DNA of 40,114 nt from Rhodoferax sp. GTDB taxonomy: Bacteria > Pseudomonadota > Gammaproteobacteria > Burkholderiales > Burkholderiaceae_C. The DNA lies in the NCBI GenBank assembly GCA_030685025.1, contig JAUXWC010000254.1, positions 1 to 40,114 of the forward strand, given 5' to 3'. Of this stretch, positions 7,572 to 17,115 are shown one piece after another. The notes under the pieces are model-generated. The model ran no database searches. It saw nothing but the letters and a program-made list of their open reading frames with translations, and was not told where the DNA came from. The position numbers were made by a program, and so were the translations under genes. The stretch's first letter is position 1. Every line of letters begins with the position of its first letter.

Positions 7572-10500
7572 CTATTGACTCGGCCATTGGGCCGCATTCA
7601 GCCAAGCCCTTTCCCGGGCGAACTGCGCGAACTCTTCGGCCGGCAAGGGCTTGCTGAAGTAGTAGCCCTGCACCTCGTCACAGCCTTGTTCACGCAGATA
7701 GGCCAGTTGCCCGGCCGTCTCAACCCCCTCGGCGATAGTTTGCAGGCCCAAACTCTTGGCCATGTGGATGATGGCGCTGACGATGGCTCGGTCCTCCGCA
7801 TCGGTGCTGATGTCGCGCACGAACGATTGGTCGATCTTGAGCTTGTAGACCTTGAATTTCTTCAAGTGCCCCAGCGATGAATAACCGGTGCCGAAGTCGT
7901 CGATCGACATGCGCACGCCGCGCTCATGCAACTGGTTCATCACGGCGATGGCGCCCTGCGGGTCTTGCAAGGCAACCCCCTCGGTCAACTCCAGTTCGAG
8001 GTACTCCGGCGGCAGGCTCTCTTCATCCAGGATGCGGCTGACCAGGTTGGGCAGATCGGGATGACGGAATTGAACCGCCGACAGGTTCACAGCCATCACC
8101 AGCGGCGCCAGGCCGTCCTGCATCCAGAAGCGAGCCTGTCGCGCGGCGTGCCGCAACACCCACTCGCCGATTGGCATGATCAGGCCACTGTCCTCGGCGG
8201 CGGGAATGAACTCGGCCGGTGGCACCTGACCGAGTTCGGGGTGGGTCCAGCGCAGCAGTGCTTCAACCCCAACGATACGGCCATCGCCCAGGGATACCTG
8301 GGGCTGGTAATGCAGACGCAGTTGATCGCGCTCCAGTGCCTGGCGCAGCGCGTTGACCAATTGCAGGTGGCGTGCCGAGCGGGTCTGCATCTCGGCGGTG
8401 AAGAAGCGGTAGCCGTGCCGACCCTCCTGCTTGACGCGGTACATGGCGGCATCGGCGTTCTTGAACAGGGTCTCCAGGTCGTCGCCGTCATCGGGATAGA
8501 GCGCAATGCCGATCGAGCCCGAGACGTTGAGGTCGTAGGGCTCAATCCGATAGGGCTCGGCGACCACGTCCAGCAGCTTCTGCGCCAGATGCGCGGCGTG
8601 CTGGGCGTCAATGTCGTGAACCAGAAAGATGAACTCGTCGCCGCCCAGGCGTGACACGGTGTCCTCCTCGCGCAGCATCAGGCGCAAGCGTTTGGCCACT
8701 TCGACCAGCAGAGCATCGCCAACGCTGTGTCCCAGCGTGTCGTTGATGTCCTTGAAATGGTCGAGATCGAGGAACATCAGCGCCACACTGCCTTCGCTGC
8801 GTTGTGCCAGGCTGATGGCGTACTTGGCGCGATCATCGAGTTGCGCGCGGTTGGGCAGGCCGGTCAGGGCGTCGAAATGCGCGAGATACTGGGCGCGCTC
8901 CTCGGCTTGCTTGCGCTGTGTGATGTCGCGGGTGATGCCCAGCAGCATCTCGGGCTCGCCGTCGGCGCCGCGCATCGGCGCGGCATGCGTTTCGAGCCAG
9001 CGCCGGGTGCCCTTGAGACCCTTGATTTCGAACTCCAGCATGCCGGTCTCGCCCTTCATCACGCGTTGGTGCAGCGCCGTGAAAGGCGCGCGGTAGGGCG
9101 CCAGGATGTAGTTCGCCAGGCCATGCTGTTGCGCTTGTTCCAGTGAATCGGCCTCCAGCATCGCCAGGCCGGAGGCGTTCATTTCGACCAGGCGCCCACT
9201 GGCGTCGACGATCTTGACGCATTCGGGCTCGGTCTCGATGATGGTGCGCAGGTGCTGTTCGCTGTTTCGCAGTGCCACGGCGGCTTGCTCACGCTGCGCC
9301 TCGCGTTCGAAGTTGTTGAGCGCGAAGTCGATGTCAGTCGCCATTTCCGTCACCAGGTTGCGGGCTTCTTCATCGAAAGCGTGGGTGGTCTCGGCGTACA
9401 GGCTCAACACCCCCGTCACCGCACCGTGCCGGTGCAGCGGCAAGGCCGCCGAGGCGCCCCAGCCATACTGGGCACCCCGTTCGTGCCAGGGCGCGGTGCG
9501 GGGGTCATGCTGGAAGTCCTGGCACCAGTACGGTTGATCGTCGCGAAACGCCGTTCCGGTCGGGCCCCGACCGATTGCGGCATTTGCGTCCACCGAGATC
9601 TGAAGGCCGTGCAAGTACTCGGTTCCGGCGCCAAAGAAGGCAACGGGTCGAATTTCGCGGCTGGCGGTGTCGAGCGTGCCGATCCACGCCATCTTTATGC
9701 CACCGAAAGTCACGACGACGCGGCAGATTTGCTTGAACAGTTCGACTTCGTTGGTGCATCGAACAATCGCCTGGTTGCACTGGCTCAAAGCGGCATAGAG
9801 CTGAGTCAACCGCTGGTTTCTGGCTTCGGCGACCTTGCGTTGCGCCTCGATGCGATGCAGGTTGGTCTGCGTCTCCGACAGCCAGCCCATGACGCTGTTC
9901 TCGTGGCCGGGCGAGACCGGTATGGCCGACGAGAAGTCGCCACTACCCAGCTTTTCGATGCGCGCATGCAGTTCGCCCACCGATGCGCCGAGAATGGCCG
10001 ACAGACCGCGCCGCGCGCCCCACAACAGGGACAACAGCAGCACGCCAAACAGCACGAAGGCGATGCGCATCCGGGTTGCGGCGGCCTCCGCCGTGCGCAC
10101 CTCCTGCAGCGTGCGCTCATCGGCCAAGCGGTAAAACTCGCTGATCGGTCGCATCACCGCCGCCTTGGCCCGGTGAAAGGTATCGTCATGCAACATGCCG
10201 ATGGCCCTGGCGCGCTTGGACTCAAGGGTCGGTCCGCCGGATTCAACCAGCGCCATGGCGGTGTGCTGAGTCTCGGCCAGAGTGTCGGAAGCGGCCTTGG
10301 ACTGCGCCAGCAGGGCCAGTTCGGCATCGGTGAAGCCGGCTTGGCGCATCAGCGCCAGCAGCGCGACCGCCGGTCCCGATGGGCGCGGGCGCTGGTCGTC
10401 GGCGCCAACCAGATCCCAGTAAATGTTGTGATAGTCCATGGGGCGGGGCAGCTTGCCATCGCGGATGTCCAGAATCTCCTGGTGTTGCCGCTGGTAGCGT

Positions 10501-10727
10501 GCATCGCCGGTGACCACGTAGGTGCGCACCATGCGGGTCAGGTCATCGGAGGACTGGCGCAGTTGATCGGCCAGGATGAACATGCGCAGGCGCGACTCGT
10601 TGGCCCGGTCGATCCGCTTCTCGGCATTGACGTAGACAACAAAGCTGGCGGCAAATACCACGAACATGGCCAAGGTGAGCCACAGGTAGCGGGTGAAGCG
10701 CGTCAGCTTGTTCGGGCCTGTGGTCAT
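7572..10727 (-). CDS. Membrane GGDEF-EAL protein with GAF and PAS domains
   Basis: A 1051-residue cyclic-di-GMP signalling protein. In order: transmembrane segment (about 14-35), a helical periplasmic region, second transmembrane segment (about 222-238), HAMP-like linker, GAF (about 310-475), PAS (about 490-600), GGDEF (about 615-775) and EAL (about 795-1040). The cyclase motif GGDEF is intact and preceded by REED, the RxxD inhibitory site, five residues upstream. The phosphodiesterase motifs EALLRW, NLSAVQF, ELTEG, DDFGTGYSS and EGVET are also intact, so either activity is possible. I chose the ATG at 10727 because the membrane helix follows at once. An ATG at 10790 would add 21 residues rich in Ser-Pro; neither has a clear ribosome site. 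Confidence 0.93.
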   Translation of the reverse strand: MTTGPNKLTRFTRYLWLTLAMFVVFAASFVVYVNAEKRIDRANESRLRMFILADQLRQSSDDLTRMVRTYVVTGDARYQRQHQEILDIRDGKLPRPMDYHNIYWDLVGADDQRPRPSGPAVALLALMRQAGFTDAELALLAQSKAASDTLAETQHTAMALVESGGPTLESKRARAIGMLHDDTFHRAKAAVMRPISEFYRLADERTLQEVRTAEAAATRMRIAFVLFGVLLLSLLWGARRGLSAILGASVGELHARIEKLGSGDFSSAIPVSPGHENSVMGWLSETQTNLHRIEAQRKVAEARNQRLTQLYAALSQCNQAIVRCTNEVELFKQICRVVVTFGGIKMAWIGTLDTASREIRPVAFFGAGTEYLHGLQISVDANAAIGRGPTGTAFRDDQPYWCQDFQHDPRTAPWHERGAQYGWGASAALPLHRHGAVTGVLSLYAETTHAFDEEARNLVTEMATDIDFALNNFEREAQREQAAVALRNSEQHLRTIIETEPECVKIVDASGRLVEMNASGLAMLEADSLEQAQQHGLANYILAPYRAPFTALHQRVMKGETGMLEFEIKGLKGTRRWLETHAAPMRGADGEPEMLLGITRDITQRKQAEERAQYLAHFDALTGLPNRAQLDDRAKYAISLAQRSEGSVALMFLDLDHFKDINDTLGHSVGDALLVEVAKRLRLMLREEDTVSRLGGDEFIFLVHDIDAQHAAHLAQKLLDVVAEPYRIEPYDLNVSGSIGIALYPDDGDDLETLFKNADAAMYRVKQEGRHGYRFFTAEMQTRSARHLQLVNALRQALERDQLRLHYQPQVSLGDGRIVGVEALLRWTHPELGQVPPAEFIPAAEDSGLIMPIGEWVLRHAARQARFWMQDGLAPLVMAVNLSAVQFRHPDLPNLVSRILDEESLPPEYLELELTEGVALQDPQGAIAVMNQLHERGVRMSIDDFGTGYSSLGHLKKFKVYKLKIDQSFVRDISTDAEDRAIVSAIIHMAKSLGLQTIAEGVETAGQLAYLREQGCDEVQGYYFSKPLPAEEFAQFARERAWLNAAQWPSQ

Positions 10728-10867
10728 GGGACTTGGCGAGGGAGATGGGTCGAGCGATGTCACAGCAAGTTCGGCGGCGTGAGCCTGCATTGTGATACCG
10801 AAGTCGCGCGCCCGCTCAAGGTGCCACAAGACCGCCGCTCACGCCGCGCCGCAAGGCAAATATTAAT

Positions 10868-10909
10868 ACAAAGCATTTGCTTGCTAAAAAGCAAGGCCTT
10901 CGGTATGCT
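10868..10909 (+). promoter_or_regulatory. Promoter with overlapping TetR-type operator before the SDR gene
   Basis: A near-palindrome AAGCATTTGCTT (10871-10882) runs into TTGCTA (10881-10886), a -35-like hexamer. After a 17-base spacer comes TATGCT (10904-10909), a good -10 element. A second inverted repeat, CTTGCT-AAAA-AGCAAG, covers 10880-10895. The 23 bases from 10868 match those at 21711 upstream of a tetR gene at 22 positions, and spacing to the -10 is identical. Transcription would begin near 10916, giving a leader of about 27 bases. Confidence 0.65.
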
Positions 10910-10942
10910 GCGCCACTGTTCCGTCAGAAATGGACCCTCTTC

Positions 10943-11782
10943 ATGGCATATCCCGGCACCCTTCAAGGCAAAACCCTATTCATCACCGGCGCCTCGCGCG
11001 GCATTGGTTTGGCCATTGCCAAGCGCGCCGCGCGCGACGGCGCCAACATAGTCATCATCGCCAAGACTGCGGAGGTCAACCCCAAGCTGCCGGGCACCAT
11101 CTACAGCGCCGCCGCCGAGATCGAGGCGGCTGGCGGCCGAGCCCTGCCGCTGGCGGTGGACATTCGCGAGGACCAGGCGGTGTTCGACGCGGTGGCCAAA
11201 GCGGTGCAGACCTTTGGCGGCATCGACATTCTGGTCAACAACGCCAGCGCCATCAGCCTGACCAACACCGAAGCCACGCCCATGAAACGCTTCGACCTGA
11301 TGAACGGCATCAACGCGCGCGGCACCTACCTGTGCACCATGGCCTGCCTGGCCGAGCTCAAGAAATCGGCTGCGGCCGGGCGCAACCCCCATGTGTTGAC
11401 CATGTCGCCGCCACTGTCCATGAAGACCCACTGGTTCCAGAGCCACACCGCCTACAGCATGGCCAAGTACGGCATGAGCATGTGCACCTTGGGCCACGCC
11501 GGCGAGTTCAAGCGCTACGGCATTGGCGTCAACAGCCTGTGGCCGCGCACCGCCATCGCCACCGCGGCGATGCAACTGATTCCGGGTGTCGATGTGGCGC
11601 TGTGTCGCAAGCCCGAGATCATGGCCGACGCCGCTTACCTGGTGCTCACCGGTCCGAGCGCCGACAGCGGCAACTTCTTTGTTGACGACGTGGTTCTGGC
11701 CGCCCACGGTGTGACCGATCTGGACCAATACGCCGTCACGCCGGGCAACCAGAACTTCTTGCCGGACTTCTTTGTGGACTGA
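10943..11782 (+). CDS. Short-chain dehydrogenase/reductase (HSDL2-like)
   Basis: A 279-residue SDR. The N-terminal cofactor motif is TGASRGIGLAIAK, the NNAS motif follows in the middle, and the catalytic pair is intact as Y-S-M-A-K in AYSMAKYGMS. The long insert after the first strand (KTAEVNPKLPGTIYSAA) and the DDVVLAAHGVTDLDQY tail resemble the HSDL2-like branch. These oxidise or reduce hydroxy/keto groups, often on lipid or terpenoid substrates. The start at 10943 fits a short leader after the promoter at 10904. A matching operator before the tetR operon at 21761 suggests shared control. The two large genes on either side run the other way. Confidence 0.9.
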   Translation: MAYPGTLQGKTLFITGASRGIGLAIAKRAARDGANIVIIAKTAEVNPKLPGTIYSAAAEIEAAGGRALPLAVDIREDQAVFDAVAKAVQTFGGIDILVNNASAISLTNTEATPMKRFDLMNGINARGTYLCTMACLAELKKSAAAGRNPHVLTMSPPLSMKTHWFQSHTAYSMAKYGMSMCTLGHAGEFKRYGIGVNSLWPRTAIATAAMQLIPGVDVALCRKPEIMADAAYLVLTGPSADSGNFFVDDVVLAAHGVTDLDQYAVTPGNQNFLPDFFVD

Positions 11783-11809
11783 CGGTCGTGGCGACGCGCT
11801 CGCCCGTCA

Positions 11810-14800
11810 TCAGCCGCGTTGCGCAAACCGTTCAAAGTCCGCTATGGGCAGCGCGCGGCTGAAGAAATAGCCCTGGTGGGCATGGCAGCCGGCGCTGGCC
11901 AGAAAATCGCGTTGCGCCTGGGTCTCGACCCCTTCTGCGATCACGCCCAGTCCGAGACTATGCGCCAGCGCCACGATGGTGCGCGCAATAGCGGCGTCGT
12001 TGGGGTCGACGTGAATGTCGCGCACAAAGGACTGGTCAATCTTCAACTGGTCCAGCGGTAACCGTTTTAGATAGGACAGCGAGGAGTAACCGGTGCCGAA
12101 ATCGTCCAGGGAGAAACTGACACCCTTGGCCTTGAGGGCAAACATCTTCTCGATCACATCTTCGACGTTGGCGACCAACAGGCTTTCGGTCAGCTCAAGC
12201 TTGAGTCGCCGTGGATTGGCGCCGGTGCTCTGCAGGACCGCCACCACCTGATCGACAAAATCGGGCTGGCGCAACTGGCGCGCGCTGACATTCACCGCCA
12301 CCGTGAAGTGCGCCATCTCGGGCCGGTCGGCCCAGGCGACCAACTGCTGGCAGGCGGTCTCCAGCACCCAGTGGCCCAGGGGCAGTATCAGGCCGGTTTC
12401 CTCGGCCAGCGCAATGAAGTCCAGCGGTGGGATCATGCCGCGCAGCGGGTGTTGCCAGCGAACCAGTGCCTCGGCCCCCGTGGTGCGACCATCGTCGTCA
12501 ACTTGGGGCTGGTAGTACAGGCGCAACTGCTGCTGTCGCAGTCCCTCGCGCAAGTCGGCCTCCAGCGCGGCGCGCGCCATCACGGCGGACTGCATCTCCG
12601 GATCGAAGAAGCGTACGCTGTTGCGCCCCGCCGACTTGGCCTGGTACATGGCCAGATCGGCCTGCTTGAGCAACTCGTCCACGGTGTCGGTTTGGCCCAT
12701 GAACAGCGCGATGCCAATGCTGGCCGTGCAGTGGTGGCTTAGCCCTGCCAGATCGTGCGGCGTCTTGAACGCATTGAGCAGTTTGTCGGCCACCAGTGTG
12801 GCCTGGGCCGCTGCATCCTGGGCGATCAAACTGAGCCCTTCCATCATGATGACGAACTCATCGCCGCCCAGGCGCGCCACCGTGTCCTCTTCGCGCAAAG
12901 CGGCGCTCAGGCGATGGGCAACCGATTCGAGCAGCAAGTCACCCTTGTCGTGGCCCAGGGTGTCGTTGAGGGTCTTGAAGTTGTCCAGGTCAATGAACAG
13001 CAATGCACCGGCACTTTCGTTGCGAGAGCTCGTCAGCAGCGCCTGGCGCAGCCGGTCGATCAGCAGGCGCCGGTTGGGCAGTCGTGTCAGCGGATCGTAG
13101 AAGGCGAGGTGTTTGATTTCTTCCTCCGCGGTCTTGCGCTGCGAGATGTCGATGAAAGAGGCGACGTAGTGCGAGACAGGGCCATCATCCCCCTTGACCG
13201 CCGAAATGCTGGACCACGCGGGGTACACCTCGCCATTCTTGCGGCGGTTCCAGAGTTCACCGGTCCAGGAGCCGGTGGCGGCAATGCTGGCCCACATGGC
13301 CCGATAGAAGGCGGTATCGTGTCGGCCCGAGCTGAACAGGTGCGGCGTCTGTCCGATGGTCTCCTCGGCGGAATAGCCGGTAATGGCGCTGCACGCCGCG
13401 TTGATGCGCAGGATCTTCTGATCAACGTCCGTGATGAGCATGCCTTCCTGCGACTCGAAGGCGGCAGCGGCGATGCGCAAATCCGCCTCGGCACGCTTGC
13501 GCTCGCTGATGTCCTGCAGGCTGAACTGCAACAGGGTTCGGCCGTCATGCTCAAACGCCATCAGGTGCACTTCCGCATCCCAGATTTGACCGTCGTGGCG
13601 CTGGTGGCGCCATTCAAACACCTTGGCCCCGGTGCGCAGGGCCTCTTGGATGTGCTTCTCAGCCGCTTCGGCGGAACTGCGACCGTCGTACTGAGAGGGT
13701 GTGCCCAAGTCCGCAGACCACTGCGTGAGCAAGGCATCGCGGCTGGCCAGCCGGTGGATGGCAACCATGGCCTGATTGCAGTCCAACAGGCGCCCGGTTT
13801 CGGGGTCCAGCACGGCCAAGGCGATGTGTGAACCGGCAAACAGGACCTTGTTGTAGGCCTCGCTGTCCCGCAATGCCAACTCGGCTTGTTGGCGCTGCGC
13901 CTCGCGCACGGTTTCAAGGCGCCCATGGACCCGCTGGCGCCGCTGGTGGAAGAACAGGCCCAGGCTGGCCACCAGGACCAGCATGCCAAACAGAGCACCC
14001 TGTTGGTACGCACCGCGCTGCCAAGGCGCGAACAGGCTGGAGAGGTCACGCGACACTGCCACCAGCAAGGGTTTGTCCATGGCCAGTTCGACTGGTTTGA
14101 GGGTGCGTTGGGCCATCATGCGTTGTTCGCCCGTCGCATGGACCGGTCCGATCATGACCGTAGTCGTTTGGCCACTGTCGCGGTGTCGGGTATAGAAGCT
14201 GCCGGGCGTCGCCAAATCCGTACCAGCGGTGGCTTCCCCTTGCGGAGACATCAAAACCAGCTTGCCATCGGCATGTGCGATGGAAGTCCACATATCGGGC
14301 GCATAGCGAACCGAGCTCAGCACCACGTTGAAGTAGTCGGGGTCGAGCGTCGCCGATATCAGCCCGGCAAACTCGCCGCGCTCATTGGCGGTGACTTTCA
14401 CCACGTTCATGGCGAAAACCCCCAGCACGGTCTTGAAGGGTGGCGACACAAAGAGAACGCTCGGGTCGGGGTTGCGTTGGGCAATCTGGAAGTACTCTCG
14501 GCCGCTGAAGTTTTGCCCGATCAGTGGCGCCCGGTCGCTCGCGCTGGCGTTGCCATCGGCGTCGAGCACCAGCAGGGTGCGCACCCCCACGATGGCGTCG
14601 CTCATGGCCTTCAGTCGGCGATTGACGAGCGCCTTGCCGTCGAGTTGCTGCCTCAGGAAGGGCAGATCATTGTGAATCGAGTCAAGCGCAAGTCTCGTTG
14701 CAAGCAGTTGTTGCCCCAGGTTCTCGGCGATGACCTTGGCCTGCGTGGCCAGGCGCTCGCGCTCTTGGGTGTCAATCTGCTGGTGATCCTGATACTGGAC

Positions 14801-14899
14801 AAAGCCAATGTAGCCGCCCAATGTCAACAGCGTTCCAACCAGCAGCAGCCACTCGGTCAAGTAGCGGCGGCTGCGGGGTAGGGTGTCAGTCGGGGGCAT
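11810..14899 (-). CDS. Membrane GGDEF-EAL protein with Cache-like sensor and two PAS domains
   Basis: A 1029-residue cyclic-di-GMP protein. In order: transmembrane segment (about 17-37), periplasmic Cache-type sensor (about 40-295, with the typical FSGREYF motif), second transmembrane segment (about 300-318), two PAS domains (about 345-475 and 475-590), GGDEF (about 597-760) and EAL (about 775-1020). GGDEF is intact with an REED inhibitory site. EALVRW, ELTES, DDFGTGYSS and EGVET are intact, so it may make or break cyclic-di-GMP. The start is the ATG at 14899, just before the first membrane helix; an upstream TTG is less likely. It resembles the protein at 7572 in its output half but not in its sensor half, so the two probably read different signals. 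Confidence 0.93.
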   Translation of the reverse strand: MPPTDTLPRSRRYLTEWLLLVGTLLTLGGYIGFVQYQDHQQIDTQERERLATQAKVIAENLGQQLLATRLALDSIHNDLPFLRQQLDGKALVNRRLKAMSDAIVGVRTLLVLDADGNASASDRAPLIGQNFSGREYFQIAQRNPDPSVLFVSPPFKTVLGVFAMNVVKVTANERGEFAGLISATLDPDYFNVVLSSVRYAPDMWTSIAHADGKLVLMSPQGEATAGTDLATPGSFYTRHRDSGQTTTVMIGPVHATGEQRMMAQRTLKPVELAMDKPLLVAVSRDLSSLFAPWQRGAYQQGALFGMLVLVASLGLFFHQRRQRVHGRLETVREAQRQQAELALRDSEAYNKVLFAGSHIALAVLDPETGRLLDCNQAMVAIHRLASRDALLTQWSADLGTPSQYDGRSSAEAAEKHIQEALRTGAKVFEWRHQRHDGQIWDAEVHLMAFEHDGRTLLQFSLQDISERKRAEADLRIAAAAFESQEGMLITDVDQKILRINAACSAITGYSAEETIGQTPHLFSSGRHDTAFYRAMWASIAATGSWTGELWNRRKNGEVYPAWSSISAVKGDDGPVSHYVASFIDISQRKTAEEEIKHLAFYDPLTRLPNRRLLIDRLRQALLTSSRNESAGALLFIDLDNFKTLNDTLGHDKGDLLLESVAHRLSAALREEDTVARLGGDEFVIMMEGLSLIAQDAAAQATLVADKLLNAFKTPHDLAGLSHHCTASIGIALFMGQTDTVDELLKQADLAMYQAKSAGRNSVRFFDPEMQSAVMARAALEADLREGLRQQQLRLYYQPQVDDDGRTTGAEALVRWQHPLRGMIPPLDFIALAEETGLILPLGHWVLETACQQLVAWADRPEMAHFTVAVNVSARQLRQPDFVDQVVAVLQSTGANPRRLKLELTESLLVANVEDVIEKMFALKAKGVSFSLDDFGTGYSSLSYLKRLPLDQLKIDQSFVRDIHVDPNDAAIARTIVALAHSLGLGVIAEGVETQAQRDFLASAGCHAHQGYFFSRALPIADFERFAQRG

Positions 14900-14943
14900 G
14901 GTTGGGTTGAAGTCGCACGTCAACAGTCGGATCAAGCGCAAGG

Positions 14944-15825
14944 CTACGCACAATCGGTAGGGCAGTCAATGTAGGCGTTGGACATGCGCGCCCGCCAATG
15001 CGCCTCCAGATTGGCGATCAAGGCGGGCGAGAAATGGCACTCGGCTTGGTCGCGCGCATAAACCGCCAGGTACTGCCGAAACAGGTTCAGCGGTTCGTGC
15101 GCCACCCTGAATGCGCGGCGGTTGGCGGCGGCGCTGACCACGCCTGAACTGGTCATGCGCGCCACCGCGTCCGCCACCGCCACCTCCACCTGATCGGGTG
15201 CCACCACCTCGTCGCAAATCAGGCGGCCTTCGGCCGAGGCGCAATCGAGCCGGCGCTCCATCATGATCAACTGGCGCGCCAGCCGGTCACCCACGAAGCG
15301 TGGCAGGCGCAGGTTGGCCGCACCGGGCACGATGCCTTCCTTGCGCGCCGGCAGGGCCAGGTAGGCGTCGCTGCCGGCCACCACCAATGGCGAAGCTGTC
15401 CAACTGGGCGATCCAGGGTTTCTCCAGCGTCGCACCCGTCACCTCGTCGGTCGGCCGGTCGGCATAGGCCAGGCCGCTGCGTCGGGCAGATCCTGGACCC
15501 GCACAAAGCGGCTGCGTTGGGTTGTGAGGCGGTCGTAGAGTGCGTCGACGTGCCGCGCCAGAAAACCCTCGCGGGCCGCGCGAGCGCCACGCAGCAGGGC
15601 CAGTGCGGCGGCCGCCTCACGCGGGTCGCGCTTTGCTTTGGCGGGTAGGCGTTCAAGCAGCGATTGCGACAAGGCAAAGAAGTGCGAACTGACGGCTGCG
15701 TCGGCCTGGAACTCGCCGTGCAGCGCTGGCGTGGCATGGCGCCAGTGTGCGGCGTCGGCGGGCGCGAAACCCGCCGCCGTCAGGCAATCCGGTGGTGTGC
15801 CGGTTTCGGGTGCCTGGTCCACCAT
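14944..15825 (-). pseudogene. Broken DpgC-like enoyl-CoA hydratase/dioxygenase gene
   Basis: Three pieces in three frames read like one DpgC-type crotonase. Piece 1 (15825-15439) is the helical N-terminal part. Piece 2 (15478-15377) carries DEVTGATLEKPWIAQLDSFA and then IGGG. Piece 3 (from about 15420 to 14944) carries AYLALPARKEGIVPGAAN and RFVGDRLARQ. Besides the two frame changes, about 100 or more residues before piece 2 and roughly ten after IGGG appear to be missing compared with the family as I remember it (about 430 residues). DpgC is a cofactor-free dioxygenase acting on an arylacetyl-CoA; relatives of unknown function exist. The gene follows the aldo-keto reductase with overlapping stop and start region, so it was probably its operon partner. 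Confidence 0.7.
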
Positions 15826-15830
15826 GGCGC

Positions 15831-16811
15831 TCAACTGGCCAGGCCGGCGCAGATTTGGTCGATCCGGCCCAACACCTCAGCGTTGAGTTGGGGCACTACC
15901 GCGATGGCGCCCAGGTTGTCCTGCAATTGCGACAGCCGCGAGGCACCGGTGATCACGGTGCTGACACGCGGGTTGCGCACGGTCCAGGCGATGGCCAACT
16001 GGGCCAGCGTGCAACCGAGCTCGGTGGCCACACCGGCGAGCTTGCCCACGGCGGCGTTTTTGGCCGCATCGGTCAGGCCCTTGACCAAAAAGCCCATGCT
16101 GGGCAAAGCGCCCCGGCTGCCTTCGGGCACGCCGTCTTGGTACTTGCCGGTGAGCAGGCCGCTGGACAGGGGACTCCAGGTGGTCAGGCCCAGGCCGATG
16201 TCCTCATACAGCCGCGCGTATTCCTCCTCGACCCGCTTGCGGTGAAACAAGTTGTATTGCGGCTGCTCCATCACCGGCTTGTGCAGGTGCTGCCGATCGG
16301 CGATATCCCAGGCGGCGCGAATCTCGGCGGCCGACCATTCGCTGGTACCCCAGTACAAGGCCTTGCCGCGGCTGATCATGTCGCTCATGGCCCAGACGGT
16401 CTCCTCGATCGGGGTGTGCGGGTCGGGGCGGTGGCAGTACACCAGGTCGATGAAGTCCAGGCCCATGCGAGAGAGTGAGCCGTCGATGGCGTGCATCAGG
16501 TACTTGCGGTTGAGCGTGTCCTTGCGGTTGGTGGCGTGACCCTCGCGGTCCAGGCCCCAATAGAACTTGGTCGAGACGATGTAGTTCAGGCGCGGCCACT
16601 TCAGTGCCTTGATTGCCTCACCCATCACCACCTCGCTGTTGCCGCCGGCATAGGCCTCGGCATTGTCAAAGAAGTTGATGCCGGCGTCCATGGCGGCGGC
16701 CAGCATCTCGCGCGCGGCGGCGGTGTCGACCTGGTTGTGGTAGGTCACCCAGGAGCCCAGGGAGAGTTGGCTGACCTGCAGGCCGCTGCGGCCAAGACGT
16801 CGGTATTGCAT
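15831..16811 (-). CDS. Aldo-keto reductase (YghZ / K-channel beta-subunit type)
   Basis: A 326-residue NAD(P)H-dependent aldo-keto reductase. It opens [19 protein letters not shown]. The catalytic tetrad is readable: Asp and Tyr in [11 protein letters not shown], Lys in IVSTKFYWG and His in LVYCHRPDP. The cofactor-binding end has [17 protein letters not shown]. The family reduces aldehydes and ketones to alcohols in the cytoplasm. An open frame continues upstream for 58 codons without family similarity, so the ATG at 16811 with GGAG upstream is taken. It is followed directly by the broken DpgC-like gene. Confidence 0.92.
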   Translation of the reverse strand: MQYRRLGRSGLQVSQLSLGSWVTYHNQVDTAAAREMLAAAMDAGINFFDNAEAYAGGNSEVVMGEAIKALKWPRLNYIVSTKFYWGLDREGHATNRKDTLNRKYLMHAIDGSLSRMGLDFIDLVYCHRPDPHTPIEETVWAMSDMISRGKALYWGTSEWSAAEIRAAWDIADRQHLHKPVMEQPQYNLFHRKRVEEEYARLYEDIGLGLTTWSPLSSGLLTGKYQDGVPEGSRGALPSMGFLVKGLTDAAKNAAVGKLAGVATELGCTLAQLAIAWTVRNPRVSTVITGASRLSQLQDNLGAIAVVPQLNAEVLGRIDQICAGLAS

Positions 16812-17115
16812 GGGGGAGATCTCCGCTTGGTTGTGAAACAAGCGGGTCAGCCTACCAGAGTCAAGGGGCTTGCGCTGGCGCCGGGATTCTGGCGCTGTTA
16901 CCAATGGACACAGGCTGCCGCGCCGGCATGTGGCACGATTGCCAGGGCGGCGTGCAGGCGCTCCGGTTGCGGCCTGCCCTGACACCGCGCTGTGCCCTTG
17001 TCCTACAGCGACTTGGGTCCCGGGTCACTACCATGGGCTGGCACATCGCCGCAACGCTTGGCCACAGGCTCGGCGACGCACCATGTTTCTTGTTGTTCTT
17101 TTTTTGGGGTATGCC
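16812..17115. other. Divergent intergenic region
   Basis: This 304-base gap separates two divergent genes and should hold both promoters. I cannot pick a convincing -35/-10 pair on either strand. A T-rich tract (CTTGTTGTTC then seven T) lies just before the lipoprotein start. Confidence 0.4.

Noticed and set aside
9252-11051. A 599-codon rightward open frame opposite the first GGDEF-EAL gene
   Set aside because: No domain pattern, no ribosome site, and it crosses the clear promoter and start of the SDR gene; the opposite strand has an unambiguous multi-domain protein.
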